This document shows positions 33,806-42,406 of a DNA stretch of 64,000 nucleotides, piece after piece. The stretch lies in the NCBI GenBank assembly GCA_034433795.1, contig DAOUAE010000034.1, positions 12,907 through 76,906 on the forward strand, written 5' to 3'. The DNA is from DAOUAE01 sp034433795. GTDB lineage: Bacteria > Chloroflexota > UBA6077 > FW602-bin22 > DAOUAE01. Under the pieces are notes generated by a model. That model did not search any database. It saw only the letters and a program-made list of their open reading frames with translations, and was not told where the DNA came from. Each line of letters starts with the position of its first letter. Within the stretch, counting starts at the first letter, position 1. The translations under genes and the position numbers were made by a program.

Positions 33806-35023
33806 TTAGTGTCGGCGGACGACCCCGGCCAGGGCCCGGATCTCATCGACGCTCAGCAGTCCGACGGTTGAGAGGGGTGGCGTGCTGACCGTTCCCCGCC
33901 GGGTCAGTTCGGCGTAGACCCGTTCGAAGCCGTTGTCGGTCACCCCGCCCGAGGCCCAGCAGCCGTGGAACGGCATGCGGACCACGGCCAGGGCCGGGTT
34001 GTCCACCAGTCCGAAGCCGCGGACCAGGGCCTGCCCCTCAAGGTCGGTCCCGCAGGGGTAGTTGAAATCGGTCAGGACGGTTCCCTCGGTGTCGACGACG
34101 TCGCCGTGGAAGTGCAGCATCCAGCCGATCTGCGGAAAGGCCTGGTAGACCCACCAGAGGCCGGCCGAGTCGACCGAGGGCCGGCGGTGCCGCAGCCGGC
34201 CCTCCAGGTGGACCGGCATCCGCACGCGGATCAGACTGGTCTCCGGGTCCACACCGGTGATCAGCATCACGTCGCCGCCATGGGGATCGATCCGGGCCTT
34301 GTCGATGCCGCTGGCGGTGATCCAGAGGCCGGCGCCCTCGGGGTCACGGGCGCTCATGTTGCCGTAGGAGATGCCGGTGATGCGGAACATGTGCCAGAGG
34401 AAACTGCGGGTCTTGGGCGGGATGTCCTCGTCGTCGCAGGGGTCGGGCAAGAGCCCCCGGGCGTGAAGCCACTGTCCGGCCTGGCGGATCTGCTCGCGCA
34501 CCGGGGCCGCTCGTTCCCAGACGGCCTCGGGCAGGTCGAAGGCGATCTCAAAATGCAGGAGCAGCCGGGCGCGGGCCAGCGGTTCGATGGCCACAAAGAG
34601 GGCCTCGGCGAAGGTCTCGGGCGTGGTCTGGACGCTGTAGTAACCGCGCTCGGGGGTGATGAAGCAGAGCCGTTCGCCCTCCGGCGTCGGCACGAAGAGG
34701 GCACCCAGGTTGGCCGCAGTCTCGGTCACCACCCAGTAGAAGGGGCGTGGCATCGTGGCCGGCAGTGCGGCCATGGGGGGCATCTGGGCGACGGCGATGA
34801 CGAAGTTGCGCTTGCCGCGCCGGAAGAACCCGTAGGGGCGCTCCGGGCCGGGGAAGTAGAAGACGATGTTGGTCTCGTCACCGTACTCCGGGTCCTGGTC
34901 GTACCCGTGGGCGCGCATGACCTCGATCAGACGAGGGGCCACACGGGCGAAAAAGGCGTCGCGGACCCCGTGCAGGGCAAAGGTTCGGGGGGTCTGGTCA
35001 GGGGCACACGGTCGTTCCAGCAT
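33806..35023 (-). CDS. Class II aldolase/adducin-domain protein with an extra N-terminal domain
   Basis: 405 residues, about twice the usual class II aldolase length. The C-terminal half (about 205-405) has the class II signature GISYGNMSARDPEGAGLWITASGIDKA and the zinc ligands in MLHFHGDVVD with a later His in MPFHGCWASGG. The first roughly 200 residues (starting near residue 20 with VRDAFFARVAPRLIEVMRAHGY) are an uncharacterised domain rich in aromatic residues. Such proteins cleave or epimerise phosphorylated or free sugar acids. It lies 21 bases after the alcohol dehydrogenase stop, in the same operon. Confidence 0.75.
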   Translation of the reverse strand: MLERPCAPDQTPRTFALHGVRDAFFARVAPRLIEVMRAHGYDQDPEYGDETNIVFYFPGPERPYGFFRRGKRNFVIAVAQMPPMAALPATMPRPFYWVVTETAANLGALFVPTPEGERLCFITPERGYYSVQTTPETFAEALFVAIEPLARARLLLHFEIAFDLPEAVWERAAPVREQIRQAGQWLHARGLLPDPCDDEDIPPKTRSFLWHMFRITGISYGNMSARDPEGAGLWITASGIDKARIDPHGGDVMLITGVDPETSLIRVRMPVHLEGRLRHRRPSVDSAGLWWVYQAFPQIGWMLHFHGDVVDTEGTVLTDFNYPCGTDLEGQALVRGFGLVDNPALAVVRMPFHGCWASGGVTDNGFERVYAELTRRGTVSTPPLSTVGLLSVDEIRALAGVVRRH

Positions 35024-35044
35024 TGCTCCCTCGGCTCTCCGGAA

Positions 35045-36265
35045 TTAGTCGAAGGCGAAGACAGCCTTGACGACGCCGGATCGGCCCTTCTGGACCACCG
35101 TCGCCAGGGCCCGCCGGTACTCGTCCAGACGAAACTTATGGGTGATGAGGTGGCCCAACCGCGCCCGGCCACTGCTCAACAGCTGCAGGGCCAGGGTGAA
35201 GGTGCGAACCGTCTCTCCCTCAATCTGCTCGACGCCATAGGCGCAGGCGCCCCAGAGAGTCAGTTCGCGCAGCCAGACCCAAGTCCAGTCGATGGCCGGC
35301 AGCTGCCCGGCCAGCCCCACCAGGACCACCCGGCCCCCCGTTCGGGCCAGGCGCAGCGCGTCGCTGAGGCTGCCGGCCGAGCCCACGCAGTCGTAGACCA
35401 GGTCGGCCCCATCGGTCAGCACCGCCGGCCCCAGAATGGGACGGAGCAGACGTGCGCCCAGCAGGTCGGCCAGCTGGCGGTCGTAGGCGCCCTGCCGCCG
35501 GACGACCGCGTCCGCCCCCAGCGCCCGGGCCAGGTCGGCCTGGAAGCCGTACTTGGCCAGGGCGATGACTCGGGCCCGGCTCCCTATGGCCCGAAGGGCG
35601 GCGATGAGACAGAGGCCGATGACCCCGGCCCCGATCACCAGCACGGTCTCGTGGTCGCGGGGGGGGAACCGCAGGACCGGATGCAGGGCGGCGGCGAACG
35701 GCTCGACCATCAGGGCCTCTTCATCACTCAGGTGATCCGGGACGCGGAAGACCTGGCTCTGGTGGGCCACGAAAAAGGGCGCCCAGCTGCCACCCGTGTC
35801 GCGGCAGGCGCCGATCATGATGCCGGGGGCGATGATCCCCTCGGTGAAGCGCTGGCAGCGGTTGGTCTCGCCCCGCTGGCAGGCGGGGCACGGGTCGGTG
35901 AAGCCCCGCGCCCGACATCCCAGGAGCGGCTCGACCACCACCCGGTCACCCGGCCGGAGGTCAGTGACCGCCGCTCCGATTGCGGCCACCGTCCCGGTGT
36001 TCTCGTGGCCCAGGGTAAAGGGGAACGAGGCGAAGACCGAGGTCGCCGGGCTGCTCTGAAGCAGGACGATGTGCAGGTCGCTCCCACAGATGCCTCCGTA
36101 GCGGGTGCGGATCCGCACCCACTCCGGCGAGGGCAGGGATGGTTCAGGCACCTCGCGCAGCTGCAGGCAGGCCAGCGGGCTCCAGTAGATGGCCGGCAGC
36201 AGCCAGCCCAGGGCGCGAGTCAGGCTATAGCGGGGGATACTCTGGACGAACTGCAGCGCTTTCAC
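35045..36265 (-). CDS. Zinc-dependent alcohol dehydrogenase (MDR family)
   Basis: A 406-residue MDR protein starting at GTG 36265. Catalytic-zinc motif GICGSDLHIV, then GHENTGTVAAIG; a variant structural-zinc cluster CRARGFTDPCPACQRGETNRC with a long insertion; Rossmann motif VIGAGVIGLCLIAAL. An N-terminal extension of about 35 residues precedes the usual start of the fold. It probably oxidises a polyol or sugar-acid hydroxyl. First gene of an operon with the class II aldolase and the glycosidase-like protein, under the promoter at 36329-36357. Confidence 0.87.
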   Translation of the reverse strand: MKALQFVQSIPRYSLTRALGWLLPAIYWSPLACLQLREVPEPSLPSPEWVRIRTRYGGICGSDLHIVLLQSSPATSVFASFPFTLGHENTGTVAAIGAAVTDLRPGDRVVVEPLLGCRARGFTDPCPACQRGETNRCQRFTEGIIAPGIMIGACRDTGGSWAPFFVAHQSQVFRVPDHLSDEEALMVEPFAAALHPVLRFPPRDHETVLVIGAGVIGLCLIAALRAIGSRARVIALAKYGFQADLARALGADAVVRRQGAYDRQLADLLGARLLRPILGPAVLTDGADLVYDCVGSAGSLSDALRLARTGGRVVLVGLAGQLPAIDWTWVWLRELTLWGACAYGVEQIEGETVRTFTLALQLLSSGRARLGHLITHKFRLDEYRRALATVVQKGRSGVVKAVFAFD

Positions 36266-36328
36266 CAGCGGTCGCCCTCGGTGGCCGGTCGGCGGTGACC
36301 CATGCTATACAACACCGTTCAGCTTCCG

Positions 36329-36357
36329 ATGATACCACGCGGTCCAGCCCCCGCCAA
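36329..36357 (-). promoter_or_regulatory. Predicted promoter of the alcohol dehydrogenase/aldolase operon
   Basis: Minus strand TTGGCG, 17-base spacer, TATCAT with an upstream TGG (extended -10). Confidence 0.6.
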
Positions 36358-36467
36358 GACAAACTCGAGGACCGCCCCCGACGCCCGGGCGCTGCTCCGG
36401 GGCATGCCCCCGGCCGCGCGGGTGTGGCGCGGCTGGACGGATGCGACCGGCGCGCCGACCTTGGGCG

Positions 36468-38018
36468 TTACTCCGGGTGTCGGGGCAGGTGGACCACCAG
36501 ATCGGCTACGGCAGCGAACTGGGCCTTCAGCGCCGGGTAGAGGGCGCGGTAGACCTGGTAGCCCCGAGCGTAGACCGCCACATTCTCCGGGATGGGGTGA
36601 GTGGTCGAGGTGACGCGGATGGTGGCCGCACAGGCGCTCGGCACGTCGGGGTAGAGGCCCACGCCCACGCCGGCCAGCAGGGCCACGCCGAAGGCCGGCC
36701 CCTCCTGGGCGTTGATGGTGGTCAGCGGATAGCCGAAAACGTCGGCCTGGATCTGGCGCCAGAGGGCGCTGCGTCCGCCGCCGCCCGAGGCCCGGATCTC
36801 CTCGACCGGCACGCCCATCTCCCGCAGGATCTCCAGCGAATCGCGCAGGCTGTAGGCCACGCCCTCCAGGATCGCGCGTAGAACATCGCTCCGGCGGTGG
36901 CGGGCGGTGAGGCCGAAGAGCACCGCCCGGGCGGTGGCGTCGAGGTGTGGGGTGCGCTCGCCCATCAGGTAAGGCAGCCAGAAGAGGCCCTCGGCGCCCG
37001 GCGGCGACTGTTCCGCCTCCCGGGTCAGCAGTTCATAGGGGTCCAGGCCCAGCCAGCGGGCCAGGGCCGTCTCCTGGTCGCCGAAGTTGTCGCGGAACCA
37101 GCGTAAGGAAAGCCCGGCCCCCTGGGTCACGCCCATCACGTGCCAGGCGCCGGGCACAGCGTGGCAGAAGGTGTGGACCCGCCCCAGCGGGTCCAGGGTT
37201 ACGCGCTCGGCGTAGGCGAAGACCACCCCCGAGGAGCCGATGGTTGAGGAGACCAGGCCCGGCCGGACGATGCCGTTGCCGACCCCACCGGCTGCCTGGT
37301 CGCCGGCGCCGCCGACGATGGGCGTTCCCGGCGCCAGACCGGTCGCCTCCGCGCCGGCCGCCGAGACGTGGGCTGTGACCTCGGGCGACTCGAAGACCGG
37401 CGGCAGCAGATCGGGGTCGATATCGAGGAGGCGAAGCATCTCCGCCGACCAGCAGCGGTGGGCCACGTCGAAAAGAAGCGTGCCCGAGGCGTCGGAGACC
37501 TCGGTGGCGAAGGTTCCGCTCAGACGGAAGCGGATGTAGTCCTTGGGCAAGAGGAATGTGCGGGCCCGACGGTAGATCTCCGGCTCGTGCTGACGGATCC
37601 AGAGGAGTTTGGGAGCGCTGAAACCGGTGAGAGCCGGGTTGCAGGTGAGGTCGATCAGCCGGCGCTGGCCGACGCGCTCCGTGATCCAGTCGCACTGGGC
37701 CTGGGTGCGCTGGTCGCACCAGAGAATGGCCGGCCGGAGCACCCGGTGGTCGGCGTCGAGCAGCACCACCCCGTGCATCTGTCCGGAGAGGCCTATCCCC
37801 ACGACCTGGGCCGGATCCACCCCCGCTCGGGCGATCGCGCCACGGACGGCTGTCTGGGTGGCGCGCCACCAGTCCTCCGGGTCCTGTTCGGCCCAGAGGG
37901 GGTAGGGGGTGGCCATCGGGTACTCGGCGGTGGCCGCCCCCAGGACCTGCCCTTCCGGGTGAACCACCACCGCGCGGGTGCCGCTGGTCCCGATATCGAT
38001 GCCCAGGAGATAGCCCAT
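36468..38018 (-). CDS. xylB: Xylulokinase (FGGY family)
   Basis: A 516-residue carbohydrate kinase. N-terminal phosphate loop LLGIDIGTSGTRAVVV, sugar-binding GIGLSGQMHGVVLLD, catalytic Asp in VGGAGDQAAGGVGNG, and the FGGY signature region MGVTQGAGLSLRWFRDNFG. GQMHG is characteristic of xylulokinases. It phosphorylates D-xylulose (or a related ketose) for entry into the pentose phosphate pathway, whose zwf/gnd genes lie 4-8 kb away. It is 16 bases downstream of the sugar isomerase, so isomerase-kinase form a pentose module. Confidence 0.93.
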   Translation of the reverse strand: MGYLLGIDIGTSGTRAVVVHPEGQVLGAATAEYPMATPYPLWAEQDPEDWWRATQTAVRGAIARAGVDPAQVVGIGLSGQMHGVVLLDADHRVLRPAILWCDQRTQAQCDWITERVGQRRLIDLTCNPALTGFSAPKLLWIRQHEPEIYRRARTFLLPKDYIRFRLSGTFATEVSDASGTLLFDVAHRCWSAEMLRLLDIDPDLLPPVFESPEVTAHVSAAGAEATGLAPGTPIVGGAGDQAAGGVGNGIVRPGLVSSTIGSSGVVFAYAERVTLDPLGRVHTFCHAVPGAWHVMGVTQGAGLSLRWFRDNFGDQETALARWLGLDPYELLTREAEQSPPGAEGLFWLPYLMGERTPHLDATARAVLFGLTARHRRSDVLRAILEGVAYSLRDSLEILREMGVPVEEIRASGGGGRSALWRQIQADVFGYPLTTINAQEGPAFGVALLAGVGVGLYPDVPSACAATIRVTSTTHPIPENVAVYARGYQVYRALYPALKAQFAAVADLVVHLPRHPE

Positions 38019-38034
38019 CGCCGCCCTCCGGGTC

Positions 38035-39093
38035 TCAGCCGAGGCTGGCGTAGACCTCTTTGACGAACGCCTCGTTCAGCCCCAGCGCCTCGAAGACCAC
38101 CTGGTAGGCCCGCACGGCGTCTTTCTGCCGCTTGGCCGCCGCCAGCGCCTCTTTATCGATCTTCTGGGCCAGGCTGTCGATGAACTCCCAGGCCAGAACG
38201 CTCTGGCGGACCGCCGCCACCTGGTCCTCGGTGTAGGGGAAGAGGTCGAAGCCCATACGCTCGCCGTTCCGGCCGTAGCCGACCCGCTGGAGTTCGACCG
38301 CCAGCTCCAGCGTCTCCATAAAGCGCAGCGCCCCGACCATATTGTCGTCGTCGAACGTGCCCCAGCCGGAGTTGGCGTGCTGGTGCCCCAGCAGGTTCTC
38401 GCGGGCGAGCAGCGCGGCGTACTCGGCCAGGTTCTCGCCGTTCATAATGAGGTGCTGCCAGTCCATGTTGATCTTCACGTTGCTGACATCGGTGCCGAGC
38501 GACTCGATCTTGCGAATAAGATAGATCGTCATACCGATGTCACGCATGAGAATCTTCATCGCCGGCTCGCTGTTTTTGTGCTCAAGCAACAGCGGCACGC
38601 CCTTGCTGTTACAGTACTCGACGACCTGTTGGAGGCCCTCGATGAACCAGGTCCAGGTGGCGTCGTAATCGATCTGGAACGGGTAGTTGTAGCCCTCGCC
38701 GCCGGGCCAGATCAGGAACTTGCACTGGAGGGCGGCGCAGAGGTCGATGGCCCGCCGGCACATCTCCTGGGTCTTCTGCCGTATCTTCGGGTCGGGGTGG
38801 ACAAATGAACCCAGCCCGTACTCGGGGTAGCAGAAAAGCCCCAGCGGGATGGCGTAGATGTCGGCGTGGCCGAGGGCTTTCTTGATCTCTTCAACGTTGT
38901 CTTCGTTGATCTCGCCGGGAAAGTGGAACTCGTAGCCGTCGACCAGTTTCCCCAGGCCGTTGACTGCCCGGGCGGTGCGCTCGACGATAGACTCCCGGGC
39001 CGCCTCGGGATGGTAGCCGCCAGGCATAAAGCGCGTGGGGGTGGGCCCGAACGCCCAGATACCGACCGAGTTCTTGAGACGCCGTACCGCCAT
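38035..39093 (-). CDS. Xylose-isomerase-like TIM-barrel sugar isomerase
   Basis: A 352-residue TIM barrel starting at ATG 39093. Features: SVGIWAFGPTPTRF, GYEFHFPGEINEDNVEEIK, FLIWPGGEGYNYPFQ, PLLLEHKNSEPA (metal Glu), KINMDWQHLIMNGENLAEYA (Asp/His) and LLGQHANSGWGTFDDDN (His/Asp). This is the AP-endonuclease-2/sugar-isomerase superfamily and close to xylose or rhamnose isomerases, but shorter than classical XylA (about 390-440). Adjacent xylB suggests xylose or another pentose. The promoter at 39125-39153 is close to consensus. Confidence 0.83.
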   Translation of the reverse strand: MAVRRLKNSVGIWAFGPTPTRFMPGGYHPEAARESIVERTARAVNGLGKLVDGYEFHFPGEINEDNVEEIKKALGHADIYAIPLGLFCYPEYGLGSFVHPDPKIRQKTQEMCRRAIDLCAALQCKFLIWPGGEGYNYPFQIDYDATWTWFIEGLQQVVEYCNSKGVPLLLEHKNSEPAMKILMRDIGMTIYLIRKIESLGTDVSNVKINMDWQHLIMNGENLAEYAALLARENLLGHQHANSGWGTFDDDNMVGALRFMETLELAVELQRVGYGRNGERMGFDLFPYTEDQVAAVRQSVLAWEFIDSLAQKIDKEALAAAKRQKDAVRAYQVVFEALGLNEAFVKEVYASLG

Positions 39094-39124
39094 GGCCTGT
39101 CTCCCTCTCGTGGCAGTCGCCCCC

Positions 39125-39153
39125 ATCATAGCCCGGGCGCCTCCGGCTGGCAA
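39125..39153 (-). promoter_or_regulatory. Predicted promoter of the isomerase-xylB operon
   Basis: Minus strand TTGCCA, 17-base spacer, TATGAT, about 31 bases before the ATG at 39093. Confidence 0.7.
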
Positions 39154-39364
39154 TCCCTGCCGGGCGGTCGCCTGTGGCTTTCGGGCCCTGGGGCGGGCTT
39201 TTCCCAGAAGGACACACAGAAGATGTCCCGGCGCGGTCGCTCACCCCGCGAGAGGCGCGGCGAGGCCGGGAAGACAGGATGATCACGGACGCCGGGCAGG
39301 CACCAGCGCCGTCATCCTCTTGCGTGTCGGTCCGCAGACCGGATCGTGGGAATGCGGAGGCAGG

Positions 39365-39685
39365 TTAGCGGCGGGCCCGCAGCCGATTGTAGCAGGCGCT
39401 GCAGTAGACCGGCCGGTCGTTGCGCGGGACGAACGGCACCTCGGTCCGGGCGCCGCACTCCGCGCAGATCACCGTGTGCCGCTCGCGCGAGCGGCTGGCC
39501 GGGCCGCTGTTCCCATAGCCGGCGGCCTCACCGCTCTGGGCGGCGCGGCGGGCCGCCCGGCAGGCCGGGCAGCGCCGGGGCTCGTTCAGCAGACCACGGC
39601 TGGCGTAGAACTGCTGCTCCCCCGCCGAGAAAACGAACTCCACACCGCACTCACGGCACTTGAGGGTCTTATCCACGAACGCCAC
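39365..39685 (-). CDS. Zinc-ribbon domain protein
   Basis: A 106-residue protein with four CxxC knuckles: KCRECGVEF, RCPACRAARR, CAECGAR and CSACYN. The first pair fits the probable zinc-binding domain (zf-trcl) with the typical SAGEQQFYASRGLLNEPRRC; the second pair forms another ribbon near the C-terminus. A Gly/Ser/Arg linker joins them. Common in Chloroflexota and Firmicutes; function unknown, possibly nucleic-acid binding. The 271 bases upstream to the isomerase gene hold that gene's promoter and nothing else I can support. Confidence 0.8.
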   Translation of the reverse strand: MAFVDKTLKCRECGVEFVFSAGEQQFYASRGLLNEPRRCPACRAARRAAQSGEAAGYGNSGPASRSRERHTVICAECGARTEVPFVPRNDRPVYCSACYNRLRARR

Positions 39686-39971
39686 CTGAGACCTCCTGCG
39701 GGACTGGTTGGCCGGCCGGTCATACCACGCTGCGGTAGGGACACCTCAAGGCCGTTGCGGCGGTGCGCGCCGGGACACGCGTCTGGCCGGGCTGCCCTAG
39801 CCGTCACGCTCTGGACCAAGCACAGGACCACCGCTGGCCAGTATAGCGCAGCCGCGGCCCGGTTGCAAGCGGGTGTGGGCGCCGCCTCTCCAAGGGGGGT
39901 GCGCGGGCTGAGATGGTGATCGGCCGGGCGGTCTCCCGGGTCAGGCGGATGCGGGACCAAGAGAGATTTAA

Positions 39972-39994
39972 CCGGCCGCTAAGCCGGCTCCAAG
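39972..39994 (+). promoter_or_regulatory. CTAAG/CCAAG direct repeat upstream of the BON gene
   Basis: CTAAG at 39979 and CCAAG at 39990, 11 bases apart, preceded by CCGGCCG; the first 14 bases are identical to 9552-9565. A candidate -10 (TATTGT, 40025-40030) and -35 position (about 40002) would place the repeat directly upstream of the -35, where OmpR-family activators bind. Confidence 0.4.
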
Positions 39995-40052
39995 GGTCGT
40001 CCGTGTACCTTTTTCGACGGGGAATATTGTCGAGCGAAAGGAGGTGTCGGCG

Positions 40053-40535
40053 ATGGCTCAGGCGGAGGTGACACGCGATCAGCAGATTCAGCAGGCGGTG
40101 CGCCAGGCGCTGGCCGAGAACCCGCTGACCAGGGCGCTGCGGCTGGCGGTCTCGGTCCTGGGAGGGATCGTACGCCTGGAGGGGATCGTGCCGACCGAAC
40201 AGGACCGGCTGCAGGCCGAGCAGGTGGCTCGGACGGTCGAGGGCGTGGTTGATGTCCACAACCATCTCAATAGCGACGAGGCCATTGTCTGCTGGGTCCA
40301 GTCGGCGCTGGCCAGCGATCCGCGGACGGCCGGGGCGGCCATCGAGGTCGGCTCGATTGTCGGCACGGTGACGCTGCGCGGCGTTGTCCACGACCCGGCG
40401 GTCCGGGAGGCGGCGGCCGAGATCGCCCGCCGGCATCCGCAGGTCCGGCTGGTGATCAACGAAATCGAGGTGCGCCCGGAGGAGAAGACCGAGGCGATCC
40501 CGGTCCCGCCCGTGGTGGTGCTCCGGCAGCAGTGA
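40053..40535 (+). CDS. Two-BON-domain protein
   Basis: A 160-residue protein; ATG 40053 chosen for the AAAGGAGG 8 bases upstream rather than the GTG at 40044. Two BON domains: about 8-70 (GGIVRLEGIVPTEQDRLQAEQVARTVEGVVDVHNHL) and about 75-145 (GTVTLRGVVHDPAVREAAAEIARRHPQVRLVINEI). No signal peptide is seen, so cytoplasmic, whereas many BON proteins are exported. BON domains are thought to bind phospholipid or ligands. Single-gene unit ending in a strong terminator. Confidence 0.85.
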   Translation: MAQAEVTRDQQIQQAVRQALAENPLTRALRLAVSVLGGIVRLEGIVPTEQDRLQAEQVARTVEGVVDVHNHLNSDEAIVCWVQSALASDPRTAGAAIEVGSIVGTVTLRGVVHDPAVREAAAEIARRHPQVRLVINEIEVRPEEKTEAIPVPPVVVLRQQ

Positions 40536-40554
40536 GGCGGCACCGAGACGCCCG

Positions 40555-40589
40555 GAGCGCGGGGCCACGGCCCCGCGCTCTTTATTTTT
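40555..40589 (+). terminator. Intrinsic terminator after the BON gene
   Basis: A 12-bp perfect stem (GAGCGCGGGGCC / GGCCCCGCGCTC) and the tract TTTATTTTT. Confidence 0.9.
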
Positions 40590-40691
40590 GCCGTTTTCTG
40601 TCGATAGTTACAGTAGACGAGATCCACGAGAAGGCGGAGTGCGTATTCTCCGCAGAGGACCGCGCGCGGTGGAACGGTTTGCGGGTGGTCG

Positions 40692-42251
40692 ATGAAGGAA
40701 GGTCGAGCGCCTGATAATCGTCTGACCGTCGAGCTGACCCCGCACCGCCAGTTCGTCGCCCTGCTGGCGCTGGTGCTTATCGTGGGCGGACTGGCCCTGG
40801 CGCTGCTCACGGTGTTCTGGGTTCAGGCCTACCATTACCGCGAGACCTACGAGAGCACGCGGCGGGCGGTCGAAATTCACTTTCAGTCGCTGTTCGACCA
40901 CCGGGTATTCCATCAGCTGCTGACTCCGGATCAGTACGCTACTTTCGACCGGATTGTCCGCCTGCATTTTGATGTCTACGATATCGTGGAGGCTGAGTTC
41001 TATCGCCCGGATGGCCTGATCATGTACAGCTACGCCCCGTCGCGGGTCGGCCAGTCCTTCAGCGAACCCGCACTGCTGGCGCGGGTTGTCGCCGGTGAGC
41101 CCGTGGAGCGGCAGCGCTGGCTGCCGGCCGCCGCTCTTGTGACGCCGGTCGCTCCCCGGGCCAAGGGGTACGCGGGCGCCTACGGGGAACCGGCCGGCAG
41201 GGCGGCCGAACACGCCGTCCATGCGGCCGGAGGTTCGTCTGGCGCGGCGGGTGCCGGGGCTGTCGAGGTCCTGGAGCTGTTCGTGCCGGTCCGCGAAGGG
41301 GAGACAGTGGTGGGAGTGGCGCGGGTGGCCCGCGACCTCCGGCCGTTGCACGCGGGCCTCCGCCAGGTGCAACTGGTCATCGCCGGGGCGGTCTTCGGCC
41401 TGGCGCTGGCGCTCTTTCTGACCCTGCGCCGGAGTTATCTCCGGGCCACCGCCCGCCTGCTGGCCCAGGAGGAGGCCCGCCAGCGGGCCGAGGCCCAGGC
41501 GGCGGCGATGGCCGAGCTGGCCCGCCTCAAGGACGAGTTCCTGGGCATGGTCACCCACGATCTGCGCAACCCGCTGACCCTCATCCGGGGCTACCTTGAA
41601 CTTCTGGAGTACGCCGACCCGCCGCCGGACCAGCGGGCGGTCTTTCTGCGACAGGCGGCCGAGGCCGCTGAACGACTGGACCGCCTGGTCAGCGACCTCC
41701 TCGATGTGACCAGCCTCTCCGCCGGGCGCTTCCGGATTCAGCCTGAGTCCATCGACCTCTACCGTCTGGTGGAAGAGACGGTGGCCGAGTTGCGCATCCG
41801 GCCGCCGCACACCGTGGTGGTGCGCAGCGAGGGGCCGGCGGAGCGCCCCCCGGTCGTGGCTGATCCGGGCCGGATCCGACAGGTGCTGGTGAACCTCTTG
41901 ACCAACGCCGTGAACTACTCACCCCAGGGCGGGACGATCACGGTCACCGTCACCTACGGACCGGAGAGCGTGACGGTGAGCGTGGCTGACCAGGGCGTGG
42001 GCATCCCTCCGGATAAACTCGACCAGGTCTTCGAACGGTTCACCCGATTGGAGCACGGGGGCGTCCGGGTCAAGGGCAGCGGCCTGGGGCTGGCCATCGC
42101 CCGGCAGATCGTCGAGCTGCACGGTGGACGGATCTGGGCCGAATCGGCCGGTGAGGGGAAGGGCGCCTGCTTCACCTTCAGCCTGCCGCTGCGGCCAGCC
42201 GTCGGCCCAACGCCCGGCCAGTCGCTGGTCGAAGCGGCCCGGCCAGGCTGA
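40692..42251 (+). CDS. Orphan membrane sensor histidine kinase
   Basis: 519 residues: membrane helix 1 (about 21-43), extracytoplasmic sensor (about 45-228) containing an Ala/Gly-rich low-complexity insertion near 165-190, membrane helix 2 (about 229-250), coiled coil, then the kinase. H-box FLGMVTHDLRNPLTLIRGY, N-box LVNLLTNAVNYSP, G1 VADQGVGIPPDKL, F-box FERFTRL, G2 GSGLGLAIARQIVELHGG. No response regulator is next to it. It lies 157 bases after the BON gene, behind a terminator; the ribosome site is weak. Confidence 0.92.
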   Translation: MKEGRAPDNRLTVELTPHRQFVALLALVLIVGGLALALLTVFWVQAYHYRETYESTRRAVEIHFQSLFDHRVFHQLLTPDQYATFDRIVRLHFDVYDIVEAEFYRPDGLIMYSYAPSRVGQSFSEPALLARVVAGEPVERQRWLPAAALVTPVAPRAKGYAGAYGEPAGRAAEHAVHAAGGSSGAAGAGAVEVLELFVPVREGETVVGVARVARDLRPLHAGLRQVQLVIAGAVFGLALALFLTLRRSYLRATARLLAQEEARQRAEAQAAAMAELARLKDEFLGMVTHDLRNPLTLIRGYLELLEYADPPPDQRAVFLRQAAEAAERLDRLVSDLLDVTSLSAGRFRIQPESIDLYRLVEETVAELRIRPPHTVVVRSEGPAERPPVVADPGRIRQVLVNLLTNAVNYSPQGGTITVTVTYGPESVTVSVADQGVGIPPDKLDQVFERFTRLEHGGVRVKGSGLGLAIARQIVELHGGRIWAESAGEGKGACFTFSLPLRPAVGPTPGQSLVEAARPG

Positions 42252-42351
42252 GCCCGCGTCAGCCCGGCGGCCTTCTCGACCGCTCGTCGCGGGGTGAGGG
42301 GGCGTCCCGGCCTTCACGGGCCGGCGCGCTCCGCCCGGCCGCCGGCGCCCC

Positions 42352-42380
42352 TTGCAGATCGGCCGCCGATCCCCCATAAT
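42352..42380 (+). promoter_or_regulatory. Predicted promoter of the zwf-opcA-gnd operon
   Basis: TTGCAG, 17-base spacer, CATAAT, ending 26 bases before the ATG. Confidence 0.55.
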
Positions 42381-42406
42381 CGCTCCAGCACACGCCGGCG
42401 AGCCGG

